Part shown: positions 34,493 to 43,292 of the stretch, piece by piece
Layout of the letters: each line of letters begins with the position of its first letter
Numbering within the stretch: the first letter of the stretch is position 1
NCBI RefSeq assembly: GCF_041431135.1
Contig: NZ_CP107799.1
Span: forward strand, 1,302,001-1,366,000
From: Streptomyces sp. NBC_00554
Lineage (GTDB): Bacteria; Actinomycetota; Actinomycetes; Streptomycetales; Streptomycetaceae
Reading direction: 5' to 3'
DNA: 64,000 nt
Notes under the pieces: model-generated
The model's input: the letters and a program-made list of their open reading frames with translations, nothing else
Told to the model about the DNA's origin: nothing
Database searches by the model: none
Position numbers and translations under genes: made by a program

Positions 34493-34913
34493 GGTGGTGC
34501 AGCACCTCGCTGTGCGGCCGGGCAAGCGGATGGGGGGCGTCAAGTCGGTACGACCGTCGGCGAGATGTGGACCGACTGTCTGACTATCGCTTGCCGGAGC
34601 AAAGCGCGTGTGACGCCTGGTAGTCAAGTGAGCACCTGCTCAGGGTGTCCGGCGGACATGCCTGAGACACGAGGTCCGGCATGCCCAACCGGCCTGCAGG
34701 GGGCTTCCCTCCGGCCCGATCCGCCGCACCCGCCACGAACTCGCCGACGAGCGTCGGCCACGCCCTCGACGACCTGCGCGGCTCCCGCAGCCCGACCAGC
34801 CGCAGTCACAACTGAGCCGTATCCCCCTTCCAGGCTTGTAAGCGGTCCGTCGGCAAGAAAAGATTCGTCAGCGACTGTTATTGCGAGTGACCGAGTGTCG
34901 ACGGAGGGGCATC
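34493..34913. other. Intergenic stretch without a supported gene
   Basis: About 420 bases between the divergent lipoprotein and TetR genes. No supported coding frame. A stretch near 34830 (ATCCCCCTTCCAGGCTTG) weakly resembles half of the 18-bp receptor operator seen elsewhere but I do not call it. Confidence 0.4.
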
Positions 34914-35492
34914 ATGGTGAAACAGGAAAGGGCTTCGAGGACTCATGAGCGGTTCTTGGACGCGTCGGCCCACGAGTTCTCGCGCCATGGCTACGCGGGC
35001 GCCAATCTCCAGCGCATCGCAGCCCATGTCGGCATGACCAAGGGGGCGTTGTACGCCCACTTCCCGTCCAAGGACGCTCTCGCCGCCGTGTTCACCGCCG
35101 CGTTCGACCGGGTGGGGCACGAGCTGCTGCAGGAGATCGGTGAGGGCGACCCGCCGCTGACGAGCCTGCGCCACGTCACGATCGGCTTCGTCCGACGTAT
35201 GCAGTCGGACCTGCGCTTCCGCGCCGGTCTCCGACTCGCATCCGAGGAGGCCTGCACCCAGGGACGGGTACCGGCCCTCATCGTCGACATTTCGGCCGCG
35301 CTCACCCGGCTCGTCGGCGACGCCCAGGAGAAGGAGCAGTTGACCAACCGGCAGCATCCGGAACTGATCAGCTCGCTCGTGGTGGCCCTGATGTTCGGGA
35401 TGTACTACACCGCACCGGCGACCGGAATCGGCGACAACGCCGAACAGGTGCGCCAGGTCTGGCAATTGCTCTCCGTCAATGACACGGAGTGA
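34914..35492 (+). CDS. TetR-family regulator, butyrolactone/furan-receptor type (MmyR/ScbR-like)
   Basis: A 192-aa repressor. The opening VKQERASRTHERFLDASAHEF and helix-turn-helix IAAHVGMTKGALYAHFPSKDAL match the ScbR/MmfR receptor subfamily, where KGALYxHFxSK is diagnostic. The C-terminal ligand domain contains SEEACTQGRVP. A GGAGGGG ribosome site precedes ATG 34914. It is encoded just beyond the phosphatase gene of the signalling cassette, mirroring mmyR. Likely a second receptor or pseudo-receptor that controls downstream antibiotic genes. Confidence 0.87.
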   Translation: MVKQERASRTHERFLDASAHEFSRHGYAGANLQRIAAHVGMTKGALYAHFPSKDALAAVFTAAFDRVGHELLQEIGEGDPPLTSLRHVTIGFVRRMQSDLRFRAGLRLASEEACTQGRVPALIVDISAALTRLVGDAQEKEQLTNRQHPELISSLVVALMFGMYYTAPATGIGDNAEQVRQVWQLLSVNDTE

Positions 35493-35551
35493 CGGCAGAC
35501 CGGGGCGGAACAACGGCAGACACTCCCCAGCGGCTCCAGTCCCCCGGAGTC

Positions 35552-36235
35552 TCAGACCACCGCACCCACCGGCAGAACCCGGGCCCCGGGAATCGCAGCC
35601 AGCAACTCCGCGCTGCCGCCCACCACAACAGGGTGTCCGACCTCCGTGAGCATCGGCAGGTCGGACGGATGGTCTCCGTACGCGTAGCAGTCGGCCAAGT
35701 CGAGGTCCGGGTACCCCTCGGCCAGGTCCCGTACCACTCTCCGCTTGCCCTCCCCGATGCACGGCTCTCCGGTCACCGCTCCGGTGAGGATCCCGTCCCT
35801 CGCCTCGGGGCGGGTGCAGAGCACATGGCAGGCGCCGATGTCGGCCGCGACGGGGTCCACCACCGCGGGGAAGGAACCCGAGACCAGAACGAGCCGGTCC
35901 CCGGCCTCCCGGTGCTCGCGAAGTGCCGTGTGCGTGGCCGGCACATAGAAGCCCGGCATGGCGCTGCGCTGCGCGAACCATTCGGTTCCCCAGGCCGTCA
36001 CGACGTCGAGGCGTTCGCCCCTCCAGGCCTCGTAGTACGCACGGTTTCCGACCTCGCGCGGGGCGCCTCCGGCCACCAGGGCGGCGATACGACGCCGTGT
36101 TCCGGCCGCGTGCAGGGCTCCGTCGGTGCCGTGCCGGGCGGCGAAGTAGAAGTCCAGGAAGTCGAACAGACTCTTGCCGCTGATCAGCGTCTCGTCGACG
36201 TCGCTGAACACCAGCCGGCGGGGTGTGTCAGGCAT
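35552..36235 (-). CDS. HAD-family phosphatase (MmfP-like) of the signal cassette
   Basis: A 227-aa HAD-IB-type phosphatase. Motif I is VFSDVDETLISGKSL (nucleophile and acid Asp residues), motif II is LVLVSGSFPAVV, and motif III/IV is LADCYAYGDHPSDLPML. In methylenomycin-furan and A-factor-type pathways a phosphatase removes phosphate from the intermediate made from dihydroxyacetone phosphate; this gene is positioned for that step. Its ATG overlaps the flavoenzyme stop by 8 bases. Convergent with the TetR gene at 34.9 kb. Confidence 0.87.
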   Translation of the reverse strand: MPDTPRRLVFSDVDETLISGKSLFDFLDFYFAARHGTDGALHAAGTRRRIAALVAGGAPREVGNRAYYEAWRGERLDVVTAWGTEWFAQRSAMPGFYVPATHTALREHREAGDRLVLVSGSFPAVVDPVAADIGACHVLCTRPEARDGILTGAVTGEPCIGEGKRRVVRDLAEGYPDLDLADCYAYGDHPSDLPMLTEVGHPVVVGGSAELLAAIPGARVLPVGAVV

Positions 36236-37400
36236 CTTCGGACCCGCCGACGGTGTCGAGGGAACGGGCGAAGGCTTCTGCGGCGGGTTCCAGGCGCAGT
36301 GCGCCGTGGGAGGCGACGGTCAGGACGTCCGTCCAATGCCGGTGCAACTCACCGTCCACGTCGCGAAGATGGGCGCCGCCGGTGCGAAACAGCCGGTCGA
36401 CCGCGGTGGCCAGCCACTCCACGGCCACGGCGGCGTCCCGGCGGTTGACGGCGACCGCCCCCGGAGTGATCGGTTCGGTGTCCGCCCTTTGCGCCGCGGT
36501 ACGCAGCATCAGCTCGGCCGCGTCGATCTCGGCGGCCGAGCGGGCCAGACGCTCCTGCACGGAGGGGCGGTCCAGGGGCCGTACGTCACCGGGGGTGTCC
36601 GCCTTGGCCCACCGGGTCCAGACGGCCAGGGCGCGGCGGGCGGCGCCGACCGCGGGCGCGCAGAACATGAGGCCGCCCGCGAGATGGGCGGGCGCCGCGT
36701 GGCACCGGGGCACGCCCGTGTCGTCGCCGGCCAACAACTTGGCGAGGCGGATGCTGCGGGTTTCGGGCACCACGGTCGCGTCGAGAACGACCGTGTTGCT
36801 GCCGGTGGCGCGCAGGCCCGTGGCGTTCCAGGTGTCGTGGACGGTCACGAGGCTTCTGGGGACAGCGAAGAGGCGTGCCGGACGGTCCGGCTCCGTCACC
36901 TCCGGCGCGACCAGCAGGATCCAGTGGGCGCCGTCGACGCCGCTGGCCAGGTCCCATTCGCCGTGCAGCAGCCATCCTCCGGGCGCCCTGGACGCGCTGC
37001 CCGACCGGGGCATGAGGGCGGCGGCGATCCGGACGTCGGGCCCCTCGCCCCAGATCTCCTTCTGCCCCTCCTCGGGCAGCAGCGACGCGAACCGTCCGTG
37101 TGCCGCCCACAGGACCGCGCACCATGCGGCCGAGGCGCATCCCTCTCCCACCGTGACGGCCGCGCGGAACACCTCGCCGAATGTCCCTTCCTCGCCGCCC
37201 CAGCGCCGGGGGACGAAGTGGCGTGCGAAGCCCGCGGCTTCCAGGGCGGCGACCGTCCCCGGTGTCAACCGCCGCTCGCGCTGGGCCTCACGGGAGTCCC
37301 GACGGGCCGTGTCGGCCGCCCGCCGAACGGCTTCCGGGCTCAGCGCGCCGCCTTGACCGAGCGGTGTGGCGCGAACTCGTCGTATTTCGGCGTCAGTCAT
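36228..37400 (-). CDS. Acyl-CoA-dehydrogenase-like flavoenzyme (MmfH position)
   Basis: A 390-aa protein of the acyl-CoA dehydrogenase fold: FARHFVPRRWGGEEGTFGEV, GEGCASAAWCAVLWAAHGRF, RAPGGWLLHGEWDLASGVDGA and TGLRATGSNTVVLD correspond to the flavin and substrate segments. It resembles the HsaA/Flavin-dependent monooxygenase branch as much as true acyl-CoA dehydrogenases. As the middle gene between the AfsA-like synthase and the phosphatase it would act on the butenolide or furan intermediate. A receptor-type operator lies about 110 bases upstream. Confidence 0.85.
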   Translation of the reverse strand: MTDAEIRRVRATPLGQGGALSPEAVRRAADTARRDSREAQRERRLTPGTVAALEAAGFARHFVPRRWGGEEGTFGEVFRAAVTVGEGCASAAWCAVLWAAHGRFASLLPEEGQKEIWGEGPDVRIAAALMPRSGSASRAPGGWLLHGEWDLASGVDGAHWILLVAPEVTEPDRPARLFAVPRSLVTVHDTWNATGLRATGSNTVVLDATVVPETRSIRLAKLLAGDDTGVPRCHAAPAHLAGGLMFCAPAVGAARRALAVWTRWAKADTPGDVRPLDRPSVQERLARSAAEIDAAELMLRTAAQRADTEPITPGAVAVNRRDAAVAVEWLATAVDRLFRTGGAHLRDVDGELHRHWTDVLTVASHGALRLEPAAEAFARSLDTVGGSEDA

Positions 37401-37507
37401 GACGTCCTTCTGTCAATCGGCAATCAGACGTGGGCTGTTGAGGCATGCCGCCAGGCATGGAAAGCGCGTACAGGGAAGCCTTCGATTTTTGGCCACCCTT
37501 CAGTACA

Positions 37508-37525
37508 ATTCCTTCCCGACGGTAT
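37508..37525. promoter_or_regulatory. Receptor-type operator before the flavoenzyme gene
   Basis: ATTCCTTCCCGACGGTAT is a pseudo-palindrome matching the other ATACCTTC-type sites of the cassette. It lies between the AfsA-like gene and the flavoenzyme gene and could give the latter its own regulated promoter. Confidence 0.55.
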
Positions 37526-37622
37526 GTGGCGGCTCGCCGACCATGCCGCAGACAACAAGTGGAGGCGGGGCATGGGGAGTTGGTGCGTGCCCGTGCGGGA
37601 CGGTGACGTCCGCGCTCAGACC

Positions 37623-38663
37623 TCAGGCACAGGGCACGGGCAGACCGACCGGCAGTTCCCCTGCCGTCGCCGGTCGCATCGGAGCCCACACCGAAGCGCA
37701 GCTCGCGATCGGCGTGTCGCCCTGGAGCGCGTCGAGGCGCAGTCGGCGTTCGGCCCATGGGTCCACGGCCGTCACGTCCTCGCGCACGACGAGGCGGGTG
37801 GGTACGCCGACTTCACCGAAGGCCAGACAGTCGACGGCCGCCGACACGAGGGTGAGTGCGGGACCGCCGGGGTGCGGCGTCGCAGGCTGGGTCATCAGGT
37901 GGCCGAGTTGGCGGAAACCCTCCAACAGGACCATCAACGGCAGGTGGTCGGTGGGGTGGTCGAAGAGAACGGCGTGATCGAGGTCCGGTCTCAGCAGCCA
38001 TTCGGCGGCCGACGAACCGGGGGCCAGCACACTGTCCTTGTTCCGCAGCCGGCCGACCAGGCCCGGCGCCAGCCGAAGGCTCGGCTCCTCGGGCGAGACG
38101 GCGGCGGACTCGGCTCCGCCGATGCGCCCGCGGATGATCCGATAGCTGCGCTCGTCGAGCGCGACGACCCGCAGACTGCCGCGGCCGCAGCTCCGGCCGC
38201 CGACGGAGAGTGTCACCTCGAGGCGGGCGCCGTAGCGGCGTGGCGGCCTGCGGTCGGTCCACTGCCAGCGCGCGTCCAGTTCCACCGGCAAGGGCTTGCC
38301 GCCCACACACATGGCGCCCGGGTCGGTGATCTCGAAGTCCATGTCGTACCCCACGAAGCGGTGGCTGAGCGGGACTCCGTAGTGCCAGTGGGCGAGGTAG
38401 ACGAGCGCCTGTCTGATCGTCTCGGCGAACAGCAGCGGGTCGCTTCTCCGGTGGACGTCCGGATGATAGAGCGTGTGGTCGCGCGGCCACTGGCTGCCGA
38501 TCAGGAAGTGGTCCTCGCCGAGCACCACCGCATCCGTGACGAAGACCTCCGCCACGGCGGCCCGGTGCACAAGACGTCGGGCCACCGTCCGCTGGAATTC
38601 GAGCTCCGGATCCGCAAGGACCGGTTCACCTGGAGTTTCTCGCCGTAGCCGACCCTGATACAT
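37623..38663 (-). CDS. AfsA/MmfL-type signalling-molecule synthase
   Basis: A 346-aa AfsA-family protein with two hotdog-like halves. The first has RLVHRAAVAEVFVTDA and DPLLFAETIRQALVYLAHWHY. The second has LFDHPTDHLPLMVLLEGFRQ, with the paired FDHPxDHxPxM signature. AfsA enzymes join a beta-ketoacyl thioester to dihydroxyacetone phosphate, the first step to A-factor-like butyrolactones and to methylenomycin furans. A strong GGGGGAG ribosome site precedes the ATG, and a receptor-type operator is centred 69 bases upstream, between this gene and the divergent TetR gene. Confidence 0.93.
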   Translation of the reverse strand: MYQGRLRRETPGEPVLADPELEFQRTVARRLVHRAAVAEVFVTDAVVLGEDHFLIGSQWPRDHTLYHPDVHRRSDPLLFAETIRQALVYLAHWHYGVPLSHRFVGYDMDFEITDPGAMCVGGKPLPVELDARWQWTDRRPPRRYGARLEVTLSVGGRSCGRGSLRVVALDERSYRIIRGRIGGAESAAVSPEEPSLRLAPGLVGRLRNKDSVLAPGSSAAEWLLRPDLDHAVLFDHPTDHLPLMVLLEGFRQLGHLMTQPATPHPGGPALTLVSAAVDCLAFGEVGVPTRLVVREDVTAVDPWAERRLRLDALQGDTPIASCASVWAPMRPATAGELPVGLPVPCA

Positions 38664-38722
38664 CCTCGTCTCCCCCTAAAAATCGGGTCAAGCCGACGCA
38701 GCCTGCCCCCCGGTCGCCAAAT

Positions 38723-38740
38723 ATACCTTCGAGCAGGTTT
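38723..38740. promoter_or_regulatory. Receptor-type operator in the AfsA/TetR divergent promoter
   Basis: ATACCTTCGAGCAGGTTT is an 18-bp pseudo-palindrome (ACCT...AGGT arms) of the kind bound by MmfR/ScbR-type receptors. Its position between divergent synthase and receptor genes is where such operators are normally found. Confidence 0.75.
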
Positions 38741-38766
38741 CTTCAAAAGAGCGAAAGTGGATCATC

Positions 38767-39438
38767 ATGGGAATCGCCGGCGATGCTTTCGGCCCTCAAC
38801 TCCCCGCGGGCACCAGGGAGCTGAAGCAGGAGCGGGCGGTGCGGACGAGGGAGCGCATACTCGCGGCCGCCGCCCAGGCGTTCGCCGCCAAGGGCTATCC
38901 CGCGGTCACGATCCTGGACGTGGCCGAGGCAGCCGGCATGACGAAGGGCGCCGTCTACTTCCACTACGAGAACAAGGACGCCCTCGCGCTCGCGGTGACC
39001 GACCTGTTCTACCGCCGGATCGGCGAGATCGCCGACGCGGTCGAGGAGTTGGACCTCTCCCCCATCGGCTCCGTGGCCGAGCTGCTGCTGCGGACGGCCA
39101 CGGCGTTCCGGGACGAGACGGTCCTCCAGGCCGGGGCACGACTCCAGCTCGAACGCCAACTGATCGGCATTCGGCTTCCGTTGCCCTTCCAGGGGTACAC
39201 CGAGCTGATCACCTCGTGGCTGGCCAGGGATCGCGAGACGGGTGCGCGGGACGAACTTCCGCCGCCCGACACGCTCGCCACCGTGCTGGTCTCCGCCTTC
39301 TTCGGCGCCCAGCACATCTCCTGGGTGCTCGACGACCGTGCCGACCTGGTGGAGCGCACGACCGCGCTGGTGCGGACGATCATTCCGTCGGCCGAGGAGG
39401 ACATCCAGCTGTGTCCGTCCGCGCCACGACGATGTTGA
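38767..39438 (+). CDS. TetR-family signal receptor (MmfR/ScbR-like)
   Basis: A 223-aa repressor. ERAVRTRERILAAAAQAFAA and VAEAAGMTKGAVYFHYENKDAL form the subfamily's DNA-binding domain. Following helices (LQAGARLQLERQLIG) belong to the ligand pocket. Divergent from the AfsA-like gene with the 18-bp operator between them, so it most likely represses the synthase operon and itself until the signal binds. Ends 46 bases before the convergent SARP gene stop. Confidence 0.9.
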   Translation: MGIAGDAFGPQLPAGTRELKQERAVRTRERILAAAAQAFAAKGYPAVTILDVAEAAGMTKGAVYFHYENKDALALAVTDLFYRRIGEIADAVEELDLSPIGSVAELLLRTATAFRDETVLQAGARLQLERQLIGIRLPLPFQGYTELITSWLARDRETGARDELPPPDTLATVLVSAFFGAQHISWVLDDRADLVERTTALVRTIIPSAEEDIQLCPSAPRRC

Positions 39439-39484
39439 GGCTCCGGACACCGAACTGTCAGGACACCGAACTGTGGGACGACCT

Positions 39485-42400
39485 TCAACCGGCCGTGTTC
39501 TCCGGCCAGTCGAGGGCCGTATGGGCATGGCGCACCGCTTCCTCGGCGGTCAGCCGCGCGCCGCACTCGAAAGCTTCCGTGAAGGCCGGTCCGCCCAGGG
39601 CAGCCCGTGCCGCCGCCGCGACGCGGTCGACGTCGCCGCGCTCGGCGGGCGGCAGCGGGGCGCCCACCCCTCTGCGGGCCGCGTCCGCCGCCCCGAGCAG
39701 CAGCGCGGCGCACTCGGCCGGCATCCCCGGTCCGCCCAGGGAGGCCGCGCCCGCGAGGCCCTCCAGGGACAGGGCGAGGGCCCGCGGTTCGCCGAGGGAG
39801 CGGGCGACGTCCAGGCCGTGCAGGTGATGACGGACCGACTGACCGGCGTCGCCGCGGACTTCGGCGATGAAGCCGAGTTCCGCGAGGAGCAGATGGTCGC
39901 CCGCCTCCGAGGAGACGTCGGCGTGGCCGTCGCGGATGTGCAGCAGGTGCGCCTGCGCCGCATCGAGGTCGCCCGAGCGGCGGGCGCCGAGTGCCAGGCC
40001 CATCTCCGCGTGGATCTCGCCGTACCTGTAGCCCTGCTCGGCGGCGCTGCGACGTGCCTGTTCGTGCAGGGCCCGGCCCTGATCCCAGTCGCGGGCGAGC
40101 AGCGCGAGCCGGCCGAGCCCGGACAGCCGCGCCGACACCTCCGCCTCCAGGCCCAACTCCCGTGCCATGCGCAGCCCTTCCCGCTGCAGGCGGGCCGCTT
40201 CCTCGTACTCGCCCTTGATCTCGGCGAGCGCGGCGAGCGGTGACACGGTCTGCAACTCGCCCCAGCGGTCGCCCAGTTCACCGAAGAGCTCGGCGCTGCG
40301 CAGTCCGTCCCGGCCGAGTGCGCCGAGGTCGCCGCGGACCAGGGCGAGCGTGGCCCGCAGGCCGAGCGCGGCAGCCGTACCCCATTGCTCGTCGGCCGTG
40401 TCGAAGAGGTCGAGGGCCCGGGCGTTCAGCTCCGCGCTCGCGGTCGCCTCGCCCGCGCTGAACAGGCCGTACGCGCACAGCCAGAGGGCGCGGGCCCGGC
40501 GTACCGGATCGGGGACGGCGTCGGCCGCCGCCGTGGCCGTCGCCTCCGTGGGGTCGCCGGTGAGCAGCGCGAACGCGGCGTGCACCAGGGTGAGTTCGGG
40601 GGCGGCGGCGTCCGGAGCGGCGGCGAGGACAGTCGACAGGCTGCGGCGTGCCTCGGTGAGGCGGCCGCGCAGCAGCCACCACCAGGACAGCGCGGTGGCC
40701 AGTCGTACGGCCTCCTCGGGCTGCCCGTCGGCGGCGCGGCGCACCGCCTCGTCGAGCGCCGCGCGCAGATTGCCGGCGTCCGCGTCCAGGCGGGCGAGCC
40801 AGGATCGCTGGCCCGCACAGCGCAGCCGGGACTCGGCGCGTTCGGCGAGCGCGAGATAGTGGCGCAGATGGCGGTCGCGTACGGCGGTCAGGTCCTGCAT
40901 CTCGTGCAGGCGCTCCATCGCGTACGCGGCGACGGACTCCAGGAGCCGGTAACGGGGGCCGGTGGGGCCCTGCACGACGACCACGAACGACCGGTCGACG
41001 AGCCGGGTCACCAGGTCGAGGACCTCCTCGCGGGCCACGCCGTCGCCCGCGCACACCGCTTCGGCGGCGGCCAGGTCGCAGCCGTCACTGTGTACGGCGA
41101 GGCGGCGCAGGACGATGCGCTCGGGTGCGCTGAGCAGCTCCCAGCTCCAGTCGATCATCGCCCGCAGCGTCTGCTGACGGGCGGGCGCACCTCGCTGCCC
41201 GGCGGTCAGGATCCGGAACCGGTCGCCGAGCCGGGCCGCCAACTCCCTTACGCCCAGGGCGCGTACGCGGGTGGCGGCGAGCTCCAGAGCGAGCGGGATG
41301 CCGTCGAGGCGGCGGCAGATCTCGGCGACGGCGGCGCGGTCGTCCGGGTCGGCAGTGTCCGGGTCGAGCGGGAAGCCGGGTGCGGAGGCGGCGGCACGCT
41401 CGGTGAACAGCCGTACGGCGTCGTCGGTTCCGAGCGGCTCCACGAGGAACACGGCCTCGCCCGCCAAGCCGAGCGGTTCCTGACTGGTGACCAGCACCCG
41501 CAGCCCGGGCGCGGTGCGCAGCAACAGCTCGGCGAGTTCGGCGGCGGCGTCGACCACGTGCTCGCAGTTGTCCAGGACGAGCAGGGTGCGGCGGTCCCGC
41601 AGGACCGCGGCGAGGCGGTGCGCCGGGGACGGCGAGGGTACCCCGGCCCCGGCGCCCGGCAGTGCGGACGGGGCGTCGTCCCGGATCCCGAGAGCGGAGG
41701 CCACGACCTGGGCGAGGTCGGCGGCGGTACCGCCCCGGACTCCGGAGAACTCCACGAGCCAGACGCCGTCGGGGAGTTCATCCGCCCTCGCCGTCCCGGC
41801 CGCCGCCCCCGCGAGCCGGGTCTTGCCCACGCCACCGGGGCCGGTGAGGGTCACCAGGCGGGCGGTGGTGAGGAGTTGGGAGAGCCCGGTCAGGGCTTCG
41901 GCGCGGCCGATGAGGGGGGTCAGGGGGGCGGGGAGGTTCGAGTGGGGTGGTCCGGTGAGGGGGTTCGGGGCCGGCGGGGTGAGGGCGGGGGGCGTCGCGG
42001 TGGTTCGGGGGGCGGGAGTGGGTGCGCTCGGTGCCGTTGTGGCCGTGTCGGACGGCTCCGCAGGGCTGCCGGGTACGGCTGTGGCCTCATCTGTACCGAG
42101 GGCAGGAGCGGGCGCGTTCGGTGCCGATGTGGCCGTGTCGGACACCCTCGCAGCGCCGCCGGGGTCAGCCACGGCCTCATCGGGGGAGATCGCACCCGTG
42201 CCCAGTGCCGTCGTGGCCGTACCGGACAGCCCCGCAGCGCCGCCGCGGTCAACCGCGGCCTCACCGGGGGAGGTCGCACCCGCACCCGGCGCCACCGCAG
42301 CCGTACCAGGGGCCCGCACGCCTGTACCGGGTGCCCGCATGCCCGTTCCGGGCGCCATGCCGAAGGTCTGGCCCAACCCCGGGTCCTGGCGAAGTACCGC

Positions 42401-43108
42401 CTGGTGGAGGGCGCTGAGGGCGGGGCCGGGGTCGACGCCGAGGTCATCGGCGAGGCGGGAGCGCAGGGACTCGTAGGAGGCGAGGGCCTCGCTCTGGCGG
42501 CCGGCCAGGTAGAGCGCCCTCATCTGGAGGGCGCGCAGACGCTCGCGCAGGGGGTGGCTGGCCACGAGGTCGGCCAGTTCGCCGGCGAGCAGCACATGGT
42601 CCCCGGACTCGAGGCGGGCCTCGGCCTGCTCCTCCAGTACGGAGAGCCGCTGTTCGGTGAGGCGCCGCACGGCCCCCCGTACGAACTCCTCGTCCGCGAA
42701 GTCGGCGTAGGCGGGCCCCCGCCACAGGTCGAGCGCCTCGGTGAGCAGCACGGCCCGGGTGTGCGGGTCCCGGACGGGGCGGGCCTCGGCCACGAGGGCG
42801 TGGAACCGGCCGGCGTCCACCTCGTCGGCCGCGGGGTCGAGCCGCAGACGATAGCCGGGGGCCTGCAGTACGACGCGGTCCCGGCCGAGGACCCGGCGCA
42901 GTTGGGAGACCTTGGCCTGGAGTGCGCCGGTCGGCTTGCCCGGCGGTTCGTCGCCCCACAGGTCCTGGACGAGGCGGTCGGCGGAGACCGGCTTCCCGTC
43001 GTGCGTGAGCAGATCGGCCAGCAGTGCCCGGACCTTGAGCTCGGGGACCCTGACCGTCTCCCCCTCGTCGTCCCACACCACCAGTGCCCCGAGCACCCCG
43101 AACCGCAT
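39485..43108 (-). CDS. Giant SARP / AfsR-type transcriptional activator
   Basis: A 1207-aa regulator. Residues 1-95 are an OmpR-like winged helix (LLADLLTHDGKPVSADRLV), 95-245 the BTAD domain (LHQAVLRQDPGLGQ at its end). A Thr/Ala/Pro/Gly-rich linker of about 150 residues with 28-residue imperfect repeats (84-bp DNA period near 42182 and 42266) follows. Then comes an NB-ARC ATPase (GPGGVGKTRLAG, LLVLDNCEHV) and TPR-like helices to the end. Such proteins switch on antibiotic genes by binding 11-bp direct repeats. It is divergent from the SDR/MFS pair, where such repeats are seen. Confidence 0.9.
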   Translation of the reverse strand: MRFGVLGALVVWDDEGETVRVPELKVRALLADLLTHDGKPVSADRLVQDLWGDEPPGKPTGALQAKVSQLRRVLGRDRVVLQAPGYRLRLDPAADEVDAGRFHALVAEARPVRDPHTRAVLLTEALDLWRGPAYADFADEEFVRGAVRRLTEQRLSVLEEQAEARLESGDHVLLAGELADLVASHPLRERLRALQMRALYLAGRQSEALASYESLRSRLADDLGVDPGPALSALHQAVLRQDPGLGQTFGMAPGTGMRAPGTGVRAPGTAAVAPGAGATSPGEAAVDRGGAAGLSGTATTALGTGAISPDEAVADPGGAARVSDTATSAPNAPAPALGTDEATAVPGSPAEPSDTATTAPSAPTPAPRTTATPPALTPPAPNPLTGPPHSNLPAPLTPLIGRAEALTGLSQLLTTARLVTLTGPGGVGKTRLAGAAAGTARADELPDGVWLVEFSGVRGGTAADLAQVVASALGIRDDAPSALPGAGAGVPSPSPAHRLAAVLRDRRTLLVLDNCEHVVDAAAELAELLLRTAPGLRVLVTSQEPLGLAGEAVFLVEPLGTDDAVRLFTERAAASAPGFPLDPDTADPDDRAAVAEICRRLDGIPLALELAATRVRALGVRELAARLGDRFRILTAGQRGAPARQQTLRAMIDWSWELLSAPERIVLRRLAVHSDGCDLAAAEAVCAGDGVAREEVLDLVTRLVDRSFVVVVQGPTGPRYRLLESVAAYAMERLHEMQDLTAVRDRHLRHYLALAERAESRLRCAGQRSWLARLDADAGNLRAALDEAVRRAADGQPEEAVRLATALSWWWLLRGRLTEARRSLSTVLAAAPDAAAPELTLVHAAFALLTGDPTEATATAAADAVPDPVRRARALWLCAYGLFSAGEATASAELNARALDLFDTADEQWGTAAALGLRATLALVRGDLGALGRDGLRSAELFGELGDRWGELQTVSPLAALAEIKGEYEEAARLQREGLRMARELGLEAEVSARLSGLGRLALLARDWDQGRALHEQARRSAAEQGYRYGEIHAEMGLALGARRSGDLDAAQAHLLHIRDGHADVSSEAGDHLLLAELGFIAEVRGDAGQSVRHHLHGLDVARSLGEPRALALSLEGLAGAASLGGPGMPAECAALLLGAADAARRGVGAPLPPAERGDVDRVAAAARAALGGPAFTEAFECGARLTAEEAVRHAHTALDWPENTAG

Positions 43109-43182
43109 GCGGGCAACCGTACATGTCCGGCTGCGGCGGGCCCGCGTGCAGGGCGCCCACCTGCGGCGACGGTCGACCGTCA

Positions 43183-43215
43183 GCGAACCGTAAGCGGCTC
43201 CGAAGTCTCTCCGAA
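43183..43215. promoter_or_regulatory. Three 11-bp direct repeats, candidate SARP binding site
   Basis: GCGAACCGTAA, GCGGCTCCGAA and GTCTCTCCGAA follow one another with exact 11-bp spacing; CTCCGAAG is identical in the last two. Eleven-base direct repeats before target promoters are the hallmark of SARP/AfsR binding. They lie between the SARP gene and the divergent SDR gene. Confidence 0.6.
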
Positions 43216-43292
43216 GCGCCGGCGCGCACAGTCGTTCCCGCCGGGCGACGTGGGGTGCCCGGCAGCGGAATCATCAGGAAGGAGCGGCAGCC

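Noticed and set aside
36174..38648. 824-codon plus-strand frame across the signal cassette
   Set aside because: Antisense shadow of the AfsA-like and flavoenzyme genes.
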